In this document: in pieces, positions 1 through 10,869 of the stretch
Position numbering within the stretch: position 1 is the first letter of the stretch
Layout of the letters: each line of letters opens with the position of its first letter
Origin: Planococcus citri
Lineage: Eukaryota; Arthropoda; Insecta; Hemiptera; Pseudococcidae
DNA length: 64,000 nt
NCBI RefSeq assembly: GCF_950023065.1
Contig: NC_088681.1
Coordinates: 48,270,836-48,334,835, forward strand
Direction: 5' to 3'
Made by a program: the position numbers and the translations under genes
Notes under the pieces: generated by a model
The model's database searches: none
Seen by the model: the letters and a program-made list of their open reading frames with translations, nothing else
Told to the model about the DNA's origin: nothing

Positions 1-1140
1 ATGAAAAAAAAAAGTATCAAATGATATCAAAGTCTGTACGATGACGCGCACAAATAAATGTAGGCCTACATGAGTATACTCGTATGTGTATAATGTATAT
101 TTGACTGAAACTTAACACCTTTCGACACCTAGCTCGTCGTAAAGGTTCATCTGAGTCTGGCTGTCTGCATCCTTCGACACAATTATAAATTCCCTTAGCA
201 ACCTGCTATACCTCCTACTCTCTTCTTGTATCATTTAGACCTTTTATATCAATTTGATTACGTGTGTAGGTTTATTTTATATTCGCATATATGTATAGGG
301 TAGTACTCGAGCATTCATTCGAAGATGTACCGTTTATAGGTATATGGATGGGGAGAGAACTTGAGACTAAAACCCATTTTAAAAGATACTCGTACAATGG
401 GAAAACTTTCCATAATAGAGCATCGGATTAAAGTCTGGCCTCGGCATTGAAGAGGTTGCCATTAGTAACCTGTATAATGGTAACGTAAAGGTTAACCCGC
501 GCGATATGATGACGTCATTGAGTTATTAAATTTGCGAAATTCTGGTATCCTATAAGCATACACCATGTAGTGTGTACATTACTACATTGTATGTATGTAG
601 CATGTTCGTGTACCATATTAGATACATATTTTATTTCCCTCTTGAGAAAAACGCGTGTACGGGCTTAGTTGTCGATATTTTTAGATTTAAGAGTATTTTT
701 TATGGTTATTATAAATTGAAATACCTTCGTCTGCATTCTTAAGTTCACTTTTGTCAAGTGGTGTGCTTATTTGGATCATGCTGTTTGAAGCTGAATTGAA
801 TTTAAGGTTAATTTTTTTATCGACAGTTTTTTTTTTTTTTGAGGATGTGTCCGCGAGTGAAATGAGATTTGTTGTTTGGTTGGCTGTTTTCTATTTCGTT
901 TTATGTTTAGGGTCTAGTAATCTAAACGATTATCATGAAGATTGAAAATTTCTAAATGAGTCTAGCAGTTTTAATACCTATTCGTATTTTCTGGTCACGG
1001 GATTTTTTTTGTTGCAAATGTTAAAATTATTGAGTGAGCTGTTTTGTTTTTGCTACGAAAGATGGTACCTTTTTTTCAATTTTTTTGAATTATTTTTTCA
1101 TTCTTTGGTGCTTGATTTGAAATCAGAATAAAAAAAATTG
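1..1140. other. Unique AT-rich DNA, no gene seen
   Basis: No open frame here has recognisable protein content; the one at 751-945 runs through a T homopolymer and reads as low-complexity hydrophobic sequence. The heptamer ACTCGTA occurs near 75 and 388, as it does in other unique parts of the window. The stretch may be intergenic or intronic. Confidence 0.5.
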
Positions 1141-1166
1141 AATTTCCCGAAGGTTCAAGGGAATAT

Positions 1167-1490
1167 ACAGGGTGTCTGAGAAGCTTATGAGTTATGACAT
1201 TCCTCTGACTTGGATAAAACGTAATACTATTGAGAAAAATTGTGACATGAAGGTGCTGCTAATCTTTAAAATTGAAAAGGGAAATGACATTTGGAAAAAA
1301 GTAAAAATCGAAACCATTTTTTGACCACGAAGATGTGTAGTATCTCTCTCTTTGCTCTCCAACTTGGAGAAAATACCAAAAAATTGAAAATAGCCAAATA
1401 GGTGTGACTTGAATTGTACCTAGTTTGTGAGATTTCTGAGGATTCTGAGTCGAAATGTTTTACTCACTTTTTGAATGTAAATATGATCTT
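1167..1490. repeat. Possible single end of a CAGGGTGTC element
   Basis: The word ACAGGGTGTCTGAG at 1167 resembles the terminal ACAGGGTGTCCAC of the element at 7047-8100. No matching inverted end was found nearby, so this is at most a solo or truncated terminus. The remainder of the stretch up to the family-A repeat shows no gene. Confidence 0.25.
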
Positions 1491-4284
1491 CTTCTCGCCT
1501 GATGTCCACTTTCGATTTGGTATGAAACCACTATAATCACAATTTAAGCTGGCCGGATTGATTTTTCAGTTTTTGGCATATTTTTGAAAATTCATAATTG
1601 ACTAGGTACTTGAAAATGATGCCGATTACTCGTGAAATCAATGTCAACTTCCTCAAACCGAATTTCACTATTTTTGAAGCCAATAGCACGATTTTTGGTT
1701 TCTCCAGAATTCTAAAATTTCCTCACAAGGCGTAAAAATTGATATTGGCAGCTGGAAATCAAGTTGTGGCCTATTCTCGACCTGTTTAAAGGGCTTATCC
1801 ATATTTTAACTAATTTTCAGGCTGACATCTCATGTGCCTTTTTTTTTAACCACAACTGAATTCATAAAAAATAAAATCAAAAATTGTATTTTTGTGAGTT
1901 TGAAATTTGTACGAATGGCTATTTCATTTCCTGGACTAACTCTCCAAATTCGAATGAATTCCACCAACCACCACATTTCCAGTCATTCTAAAGCTTCCAG
2001 TGCAATTTTCAATTTCTACAGAATTCTAAAATTTCTCCAGAAGGCATGGAAATTGATTTGGGTTTCTAAAAAATCGAGTTGTGGATTATTCTCGATTTGT
2101 TTGTATAGGACTTATCCACATTTTTGCTGATTTCCTGGTACACACTCCATGCGGGTTTTTTGGCCCGAACATTCATTCAATGTGAGAAAAAAAACACAAA
2201 ATTTTCTGTTTGTACGAAAATTTTAGAAATTTGTACGAATGGCTGTATCATTTACAAAACCAACTCTTCAAATCCAAATTTCACCATTTCGAGCCATTTT
2301 GGAGCCTTCAGCGCGATTTTCGATTTCTCCAGAAGACGTGGAAATTAATTATGGGGAAAGAATCGAGCTGTTGATTATTCTCGACTTGTTTATAGGACTT
2401 ATCCACATTTTACTCCTGGCTAATTTTCAGGTCCACATTTCATGCGCGTTTTTTTTTTACCAGAACATTCATTCAATGTGAAAAAAAAATCAAAATTTAC
2501 TGTTTGTACGAAAATTTTAGAAAGGAGGAGTCCCGATAAGGCCATTTTTGCCCCCCCCCCCGACAGTTATCGACTAGACCACTCTTAAAATGTTGTAATA
2601 AATATCAAAAATACGAATCGGTGGTTGGTTAACCCAAAATGACCATTTTTTGGTCTCCAGGGGTTCCTAAAGTTGTGATTACAAAAAGAATTTTAGGAAC
2701 CACTGAGTATTATTTTCAAAAACTTTTTTAGGGTAAAATATCTCTTTGAACTCGATAAACGTTATGCGAGGTGATTTTCCTATTTTCGACCCTCGGGGGC
2801 TGAAATTGGGGGAGATTTTAATTTTTGGAAAATTTTGGAACCACCATTTGGAACCTACCCCTTTGAGCCCCACTAAAAAGCTTTTTACAGTTATTAGTAT
2901 CTGAAAGCTATAGACCTTCATCCTACCAAATTTTGAGCTAAATAAAATTTTCCGCTAGTACTCAAAAATCCAGTTTTCCATTTTTTCGCAATTTCGAAAT
3001 TTTGGGAACCACTGGAAAACTAGAAACCTACGATTTGCGCCGAACGTAACGTTTTGAGGTATATATTCAATTATCTTGATGAAAAAGTTCAATTAAGCTT
3101 CCTGTATATTCGTAATTTTGAACCCTTTTTTTAGAGCTCCCCACTTTAGGCACCCCTAAAAAAGGCGTTTAAGCACATTTTTTCAAATAAATTGAAGAAT
3201 TTACATTTGAACCACGCTGGCAAGTGCTCGATGATTTTTCATTTGATTTTTCCAGTAACTTTCAAAATTGGGTCAAATTTTGATATTTTACCTAAGTACT
3301 CTTAGAAAAAACGCCAAAATCACGCTTTTACGATTTCAACGAAGTAAAATCTCAGAATTTGTCCCAAAAAAGCTTAATTTTGAAAGTTACAGGAAAAATC
3401 AAATGAAAAATCTCACCGATTCGTATTTTGGATATTTATTACAACATCTTAAGAGTGGTCTATAGTCGATAAATGTCAGGGGGCCAAAAAATGGCCTTAT
3501 CAGGACTCCTCCATTGTACGAATGGCTGTATCATTCCCAAAACCAACTCTCAAAATCCGAATTTCACCATTTCGAGCCATTTTGGAGCCTCCAACGCGGT
3601 TTTTGATTTCTGCGGAGTTCTAAAATTTCTCCAGAATTCGTGGAAGTTGATTTGAGCCACTAAAATCGTGTTTTTTAAAAATCAGAATATTTATTAACTT
3701 GAGAAAAAAATCAAAAATTTTCATTTTAGTGATTCTGGAGCCTCCAGCGAGATTTTCGATTTCTCCAGAAGGCATGGAAATTCAAATTTGTGCAGCTAGA
3801 AATTGAGTTGTGGCGTATCCTCGACCTTTTTAAAGAATTTATCCACATTTAAATCGATTTCCAGACGGATACCTGGAGTGCTTTTTTTTTGATCAACATA
3901 TTTTTATGACAAGTGCAAGAATGCTGGTGAAAAAAACACACTCAAGGTGTCGACTGAAAATTGGCCTAAATGTGGATAAGCTTATCCAATAGGTCGAGGA
4001 TAAGTCATAAATCGATTTTAGCTGCCCGAATTTTAAAATTCAGGAGAAATTAAAAATCGCTCTGGAGGCTCCAGGATCTCCGGAAATGATGAAATTCGTT
4101 TTTTTTTGAAAAAAAAAAAATATGAATTGACGTAATGGTTAAATTTTGAATTTTCCGAAAATTGAGAAATCAATTTGGGAAGCTGAAATTTTGGTCAATG
4201 AGGTCTCACTCATGCTTTTTTCAAAACTCGTGGTCCCCTTCGAATCGTGGGCGGACACCTAGAGAGGTTCCCTTGTCAGTAGGT
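1490..4284. repeat. Family-A foldback repeat, copy 1 (interrupted)
   Basis: This copy is made of units of roughly 300 bp. Each contains words such as GGAGCCTCCAG, TTTCTCCAGAA, AATCGAGTTGTG, CTCGACCTGTTTAAAG and TTATCCACATTT. Successive units start near 1600, 1908, 2231, 3513 and 3725. From about 3950 the same words appear in reverse complement (GGATAAGCTTATCC, AGGTCGAG, CTGGAGGCTCCAG). The right terminus, GACACCTAGAGAGGTTCCC near 4254 followed by TTGTCAGTA, matches the right end of copy 2 at 41387. The left end near 1490 is less clear; TGATGTCCACTTTCGATTTG corresponds to the left inner terminus of copy 2. A separate element (2524-3512) sits inside. No protein is encoded, so this is a non-autonomous element or its relic. 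Confidence 0.7.
2524..3512. mobile_element. Family-C inverted-repeat element, copy 1, nested in family A
   Basis: The element begins GGAGGAGTCCCGATAAGGCC and ends with the inverted match GGCCTTATCAGGACTCCTCC. The similarity continues inward for about 100 bp: GACCACTCTTAAAATGTTGT on the left and ACAACATCTTAAGAGTGGTC on the right. It is 989 bp long and encodes nothing recognisable. It interrupts a family-A unit: the flanks TTTTAGAAA and ATTGTACGAATGG rejoin to resemble the uninterrupted sequence near 2220. Any target duplication is at most about 3 bp and is uncertain. A second copy lies at 39720-41770. It is probably a MITE-like, transposase-dependent DNA element, though the superfamily cannot be told from these ends. 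Confidence 0.75.
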
Positions 4285-4299
4285 AAATAAAGGTACCCC

Positions 4300-6170
4300 T
4301 CCAGCCTACAATTTTGGAAAAAAATTTATAAATTTTGCAAATATGTTGCAACATGTCGATTATTACTATAATTTGAGATGCAGAATTCCAATATTCAGTC
4401 GGTTCAAATATTTTCATCTCAGATGTTGAGGAAAGTTTGAGCATATTCAAATAATTTTTCAGTTTCGGCTCACCAATGTAAAAATTCCTATTTTGGGACA
4501 CGATCCTTGAAATTTATATGATAACTTGAACTTTCACATTTAGGCACACTTTTCACCCAATGTGTGTTCAAATTTTTCGTCCTTGTGTTACGATTTACGA
4601 CCAATGCAGCCTCAGCCAATTTCTTTATTTATACCTACTTTCGCCTCGCACCTCCATCCCTCGATCAAAATCTGCTAAATGGATGAAATACGTATTCGAC
4701 AGCAACATTGAAATGATCTAAAAAAAAAAATGTCTACATTCTAGACACGTCATCGTCGTATCATCTTTATTCGCATATACGTGCAACCATTTTATGCTCT
4801 CGAATCGAATATCGAAAGCACATTACGTATGATATCGTACCTTTTCCAAGGTCAAAGTCACACATCTGCCCATATCTAATAATTTCTCATCCGTCTCGCG
4901 TACCTCTACCTATACAGAAAAGGTAATCTGGCCGATAACCTTGTCATAGAGAGTGGTCGCGAATACTCGTAGTCGTATACTCACTCACCGCGGCACGGCG
5001 TGTGAGAAATTGACAAATCGCGTCTACAGTGCAGCGTATCTATGTACTCTGGATTCTTCTTTGACGGTATATATTTGTAGTATAGAGTTGCCGCAGCAGT
5101 TCACAGCGAAGCGATTTTCCGCATTAGGGGTAAGGGAGAGTGGAAGTCGGTGGTACTTTACTTATGCATGCATAACATAAGTAAGTACATAAAATCTATA
5201 CAACTTGAGCCGCGTAAACAATACTATTGCTTCGCTAGTAATTTCGCGCCATTATCGGACGCCTTTTGTGTCAAATTTCAGTATTTCTAAAAATAGACGA
5301 TATAAAAACCTCCGTGTAAGAGCAGAGAAATGTGTAAATTCTTTGTACGTACACGTCGTCTCCTCGTCATGTTCATCGTCATTTTTCGCCTTGCTTTTTG
5401 AATACGTAAACGTAATGCAATACACATAATTTCATTACTTACACACATAAACCATCGATTTCGATAACATGTTGTCAAATTCTTACGTCTGTCTACGCAC
5501 GAAAATGCATTTTTTTCCTTCAAATTTTAATTAAGGGCAAATACATACATATGTGTGTTATTGGGCACATTGTAGAGTGAGTGTAATCAGCGAGATAATC
5601 AGATGTACGTTACATACCTGCCTTTAGTAAAGTATCCGAATAATGATATCATTTATCAATGGGGTGTTGAATTGAGTACACTGCATAGTGCATACCTAAA
5701 TCTATTTCCTAATACTCCTATTGTGGCCTTTTTAATATTTGGATCTAATTTTAGATTTTTATCCTAAAAATATAATTTTGAAAATGTATTTTTGTATTGT
5801 AAAGTTGTTCGCTTATCTATTCCCAAATCGAAATACTCTTAAAATAAACCTTGTGAGCGACGATAAGAAATATCTGCGCAGATTTGGTGTCATTGTAGGT
5901 AGGTATCAGATATTTTCGTACGTGCAACATTTAACGTAGATAGGTTGCTTTTCATTCATGATTCGTTTCAAGTCTTTGCAGAGAATATTTTTTCAAAGCC
6001 TGTAATTGTGATACATAAGACAGGTATTTTTGAAGAAAATTTGTAATGTTGTTGAGAAGGATTCATTTGAGAAGGGGGATGGAGGGGTACTCAAGAGATG
6101 AATCAGTATAAACCGAAAGATTTCAAACCAAGGTGACACGAAAAGGCATCACTATGCAAAGTATTTATGC
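4300..6170. other. Unique DNA, no gene seen
   Basis: CpG content rises around 4740-5440 (TACTCGTAGTCGTATACTC near 4963). Short frames at 4953-5429 are open on both strands, show no family resemblance and overlap one another. A promoter or conserved noncoding DNA is possible but unsupported. Confidence 0.45.
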
Positions 6171-6179
6171 GTAATTTAA

Positions 6180-6470
6180 ATAGTATTCTTGGTGATTTTT
6201 TGAAAATTCAAATTTCAATCACAGAGTTTTGTAAAATTTTGTTCAAATTGATCATAAGAGTTGGCTGAATTTTTGAATGTTGGATTTTGCTGAGCTCTGT
6301 TTTACGAAAATTGAAAAATTGAAAAATCCAAAAATGTAATGGAGGCTCCAAAATATACCAAAATTTAAGGGACTTGATCAAATGAACCAACATTTTACAA
6401 AGTCCCAAATCCTGAATTTTATTATTCAAATTTTAATTAATTTTAGAACGTAAATCTTTGCGAAAGTTCT
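6180..6470. repeat. Fragment of the GGAGGCTCC repeat group
   Basis: This fragment contains GTAATGGAGGCTCCAAAA near 6338, preceded by AATTGAAAAATCCAAAAATG, the inverted form of the words seen in family-A and family-B copies. Boundaries are approximate. No coding sequence is recognisable. Confidence 0.4.
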
Positions 6471-7046
6471 GTTTGGCCTACCTAAAAAATCGAAATTCAA
6501 TTTGATTATAGTGAGATACTGAAGTTTGGTTCACATCCAGTCATCAATATTTCTCGTATGAATTGACAGCGATTTTGAGGTATCCTGAGTTCTCAGCCTT
6601 CGAATGTAAGATACTTTTTCCATTTTTTTCCAATTAATCTTTGAAGAAAAATAACGGCTTGAACTGGCATAATAGATATTGAAAAATCCAGCCTAAAGTG
6701 CGGAAAAGAGTACGAGTTCCTGCGGTTAGGGAAACTTGATTTCACTAGAAACATTTTGTGGTACATATTTTCCAAAAATTAATGCATTCAAAAATTCATT
6801 GAGAGCCTTAGAACGCTTCCAATAAGCACTACTCAATATGAGATGTCAAAAATGGGGCATAATTAGTATCTCGAATATCAGCTTTCCATTTCAGTTACAT
6901 CCAATTTTAGTGTTTTTCATGAGCTTTTTAAATTTTCGAAAATTTACCTCACAAAGCGAACTTTTTGAACTGGCGTTTTTCGATTTGAACGGAACCGAGG
7001 TAAACCGAAATAGCATACTTATCCTATGAAATTTCAAGTCGTATAA

Positions 7047-8100
7047 CAGGGTGTCCACAAGACTGGAAAACCTGGAAAAGTCAGGGAAATGTCAGGGAAT
7101 TTCGTATTTTTCTCGCAAAATCCCTGGAATTTTGAAAAAACCGATCAATTGCATATTTTGGATAAGGACCTGTGATGAAAGAAAAACGTTATTTTTTACT
7201 TCTCGAAAGACAAATTTTCAGAAGCTTTTGCCCTCGCTTCGCTCGGGCTTGTTTTTTTTTTTTTCATAAGCACGATGAACATTCCTAGATAATAAAAATC
7301 AAGTTTTGAAACCAAAAAATGAACTCCTCCCAAAAAAACATCGTTTTTATGCATCTCGAAATACAAATTCACAAGAGCTTTCGCCCTCGCTTGGGCCTGT
7401 TCTGTTTTCTTTGTCAAAATCAACTTCCCTTTGAAAAAAAACATCATTCAAATTCTAAAATTTTAAAAGCCAAAAAAACTACTTGTCCTCACATGAAAAA
7501 ACCTCGTTTTTATGACTCTCGAAATGCAAATTTTCAGAAGCTTTCGCTCGAGCCTGTTCTCTTTTCTTTTTCCAAAGTAACTTCTTTCAAAAAAACATCA
7601 TACCAATATTAAAATTTAAGAAACCAAAAAATAAACTCTTTGCATTAAAAAAACCTCGTTTTTAGGCATCTCGAAATGAAAATTTTCAAAAGTTCTAGCC
7701 CACGCTTCGCTCGGGCCAATTTGTTTCTCATTTTTAAATGAACAAATTTCATATTTTCAGGCCTCCAAGAATCCAAAAAATAAAAGAAAATTTTTTATAA
7801 GTCATACGAATATTGTATAAATTGGCCAAAATTGATACACGTTTCATTTATTTATTTATTTTTAATTTAAAAAGTTGATAATCGAAGTTTAACTGTTTTT
7901 TATATCCGAAGAAGCATCCAGTTCGAAGAGAAGCTTATGAAATAAAATTACACCCCCCCCCCCTAAAAAATCCTCTTTAATTAATGTGTGGGGTGAGCAT
8001 AGAAAATGAAAAAAAAATTGTCTGGAAAAATGGAAAAATTGGTCTGGAAAACCTGAAAAAGTTAGGGAAAATCATTTCCAGAAATGAGTGGACACCCTGT
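7047..8100. mobile_element. Element with ACAGGGTGTCC inverted ends
   Basis: The termini are ACAGGGTGTCCAC at the left and GTGGACACCCTGT at the right. They are followed inward by related CTGGAAAACCTG and AAAGTCAGGGAAA words on both sides. Flanks are GTCGTATA and ATAAGTTC, consistent with a 3-bp ATA duplication; rejoining them gives a continuous family-B sequence. The interior has no transposase. It consists mostly of four imperfect tandem units of about 155 bp (TCTCGAAA at 7200, 7353, 7518 and 7668), each with a CCCTCGCTTCGCTCGGGC-like segment. It is a non-autonomous DNA element of unknown superfamily. Confidence 0.65.
7180..7770. repeat. Four tandem ~155-bp units inside the element
   Basis: Each unit reads roughly CTCGTTTTTATG, then TCTCGAAATGCAAATTTTC, AGAAGCTTTCGCCCTCGC and TCGGGCCTGTTCTCTTTTC. 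The frames at 7051-7269, 7196-7447 and 7319-7612 are translations of this repeat and are not genes. A single related unit lies at about 41860-41990. Confidence 0.6.
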
Positions 8101-8410
8101 ATAAGTTCATGTTTGGATTTTTAACGAAATTTTGAAAATAAAAAAAAAATTCCATAGAGCTGTTTTGAGAGTGATTTTCAAACTTTTAAAAAATGAAATA
8201 CAAATTTTTTTGTGGAAAGTGAACCAATGTGAGTAATTTCTTTGAATCGAATCCCACACATCAAGAACTGCTAGTTTTTAGTGATTCTGGAGCCTCCAGC
8301 AATTTTTCAATTTTCTCCAGAAATTTCAAATTGCTCTGGAGAGGTCAAAAATGAACTTCAGAACCTGGATAACTTTGATGCGGTGCTTATTGGGAACCAT
8401 ATGGACGGTT

Positions 8411-10851
8411 TTAACCCTTAAAGATCCAGGCTAATCCTGAGATGTTGTGTGAAAATGCTTTCAATTTCCTGAATTAGATCATCACAAGCATCACTTTAAC
8501 CCACAGTTTGCCCCCCCAGCCCCTTAAAGCCGTCTCGTAAAAGCCGTACCGATTTATTTAATTTTCCTTGAAAACCGAGAAAGCAAAAACCCCAATGAGG
8601 TCAATCATGGAACTGAATGATATAGTATCATTAGGTGTACTGAATGAGTGAAAGCATATCCCCAAAGAACACCCCACCCCTTTTTGGGGGGCAAATTTTC
8701 AAAAAAGTTGGGATAAAAAAATTGGACCCATGCTCCATTTTTGGATAAACATATTGATGGTAGACCCTTCACAAAATGAAATCATGAAAGGTGTGAAAAT
8801 GGTGGACCAGAGCGATTTTTTGAAAATTTGATTCGCTTGTCTCGATAAAAACCCGAAAAAACAGAGCATGAATACGCAAAGTACATAATATGGGAAATAT
8901 TATCAAGTAGGCTTGAAATGACAGAAACAAGAATTGAAAGGAACACAGATGCTTTTAACAGCACATAAGTTCAGATAATCTACAATCCACCCATCAAATC
9001 TGTTTATCACTCCGTGGATATTCTTTCTCGATATTTGTCACCTAATAGTTACATCCTACAAAGGTTAGCAGTACGATTGTTTTTCTGCAGAAATATCGAA
9101 ATAGGTTTATCAACCACTTTGAAAAGCTTTACACTGTCAAATTGCAGCTGTCTGTGGCATTTCATAATGTTGAAGCATTCATGAAGAAGTCACTATCCCT
9201 CCCTGATCATTGATAGTGAAGTTCTACATCATGAAAATTGCACGAGCAGAAGTCGAGGTTTACAATCATGAGATTGTGTCCAGCTTATGACTACAGGATT
9301 CAGGGGATTTGAGATTCAGTAAAAAGCTTTCAACTGTTGTTCAACCACAACTCTGAACTTTTGAATGTTTTGAGAAATTCCTGCTGAAGTTGATATTCTT
9401 TCTCGATAATTGTCAACAAATAGTTACATCCTGCAAAAGGTTAATGGTACGATTGTTTTTCTGCAGAAGTATCGAAATAGGCTTATCTACCACTTTGAAA
9501 AGCTTTACACTGTCAAATTGCAGCTGTCTGTGGCATTTCATAATGTTGAAGCATTCATGAAGAAGTCACTATCCCTCCCCGATCATTGATAGTGAAGTTG
9601 TACATCTTGAAAATTGCTTGAGCGGAATTCGTTGTTTCCAATCATAATATTTCATGATGTTGAACTACACTATCAATGATCGAGGAGGGATAGTGACTTC
9701 TTCATGAATGCTTCAACATTATGAAATGCCACAGACAGCTGCAATTTGACAGTGTAAAGCTTTTCAAAGTGGTAGATAAGCCTATTTCGATACTTCTGCA
9801 GAAAAACAATCGTACCATTAACCTTTTGCAGGATGTAACTATTTGTTGACAATTATCGAGAAAGAATATCAACTTCAGCAGGAATTTCTCAAAACATTCA
9901 AAAGTTCAGAGTTGTGGTTGAACAACAGTTGAAAGCTTTTTACTGAATCTCAAATCCCCTGAATCCTGTAGTCATAAGCTGGACACAATCTCATGATTGT
10001 AAACCTCGACTTCTGCTCGTGCAATTTTCATGATGTAGAACTTCACTATCAATGATCGGGGAGGGATAGTGACTTCTTCATGAATGCTTCAACATTATGA
10101 AATGCCACAGACAGCTGCAATTTGACAGTGTAAAGCTTTTCAAAGTGGTTGATAAACCTATTTCGATATTTCTGCAGAAAAACAATCGTACTGCTAACCT
10201 TTGTAGGATGTAACTATTAGGTGACAAATATCGAGAAAGAATATCCACGGAGTGATAAACAGATTTGATGGGTGGATTGTAGATTATCTGAACTTATGTG
10301 CTGTTAAAAGCATCTGTGTTCCTTTCAATTCTTGTTTCTGTCATTTCAAGCCTACTTGATAATATTTCCCATATTATGTACTTTGCGTATTCATGCTCTG
10401 TTTTTTCGGGTTTTTATCGAGACAAGCGAATCAAATTTTCAAAAAATCGCTCTGGTCCACCATTTTCACACCTTTCATGATTTCATTTTGTGAAGGGTCT
10501 ACCATCAATATGTTTATCCAAAAATGGAGCATGGGTCCAATTTTTTTATCCCAACTTTTTTGAAAATTTGCCCCCCAAAAAGGGGTGGGGTGTTCTTTGG
10601 GGATATGCTTTCACTCATTCAGTACACCTAATGATACTATATCATTCAGTTCCATGATTGACCTCATTGGGGTTTTTGCTTTCTCGGTTTTCAAGGAAAA
10701 TTAAATAAATCGGTACGGCTTTTACGAGACGGCTTTAAGGGGCTGGGGGGGCAAACTGTGGGTTAAAGTGATGCTTGTGATGATCTAATTCAGGAAATTG
10801 AAAGCATTTTCACACAACATCTCAGGATTAGCCTGGGTCTTTAAGGGTTAA
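8411..10851. mobile_element. TTAA-flanked 2.44-kb foldback, piggyBac-like non-autonomous element
   Basis: Two arms of about 1.2 kb (8411 to about 9613 and about 9649 to 10851) are reverse complements with very few differences, for example AAGATCCAGG against AAGACCCAGG near the tips. The symmetry axis is at 9631 and the unpaired centre is about 35 bp. Both outer ends are TTAA, and the element proper begins CCCTTAAAGA. TTAA target duplication and termini starting CCC are hallmarks of the piggyBac superfamily. There is no transposase, and the same 60-residue frame at 8782-8964 (minus) and 10298-10480 (plus) is only a mirror image. Assignment rests on TTAA plus CCC termini, so it is likely but not proven. 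Confidence 0.75.
9017..9620 (+). repeat. Direct ~230-bp repeat within the left foldback arm (period 375)
   Basis: The segment starting GATATTCTTTCTCGATA occurs at 9017 and again at 9392. Both copies continue through GTACGATTGTTTTTCTGCAG, GCAGCTGTCTGTGGCATTTC and TCACTATCCCTCCC. The two copies differ at scattered positions. The right arm carries the mirror pair (about 9642-10245), so four related units exist in the element. Confidence 0.75.
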
Positions 10852-10869
10852 GGGGTTACCGCGAAATTC

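Larger units (their letters stand above)
6800..8400. repeat. Family-B repeat, interrupted at 7047-8100
   Basis: The left part holds TTTTTCGATTTGAACGGAAC and the right part holds GTGAACCAATGTGAGTAATT and CTGGAGCCTCCAG. The same words in the same order occur at 28305-28640 and 58490-58790. The copy is split by the ACAGGGTGTCC element. Its right end abuts the TTAA foldback at 8411. No coding capacity is apparent. Confidence 0.6.

Noticed and set aside
8782..10480. Two identical 60-codon frames, one on each strand
   Set aside because: They are mirror images caused by the foldback arms, have no start context or domain, and are hydrophobic by composition.
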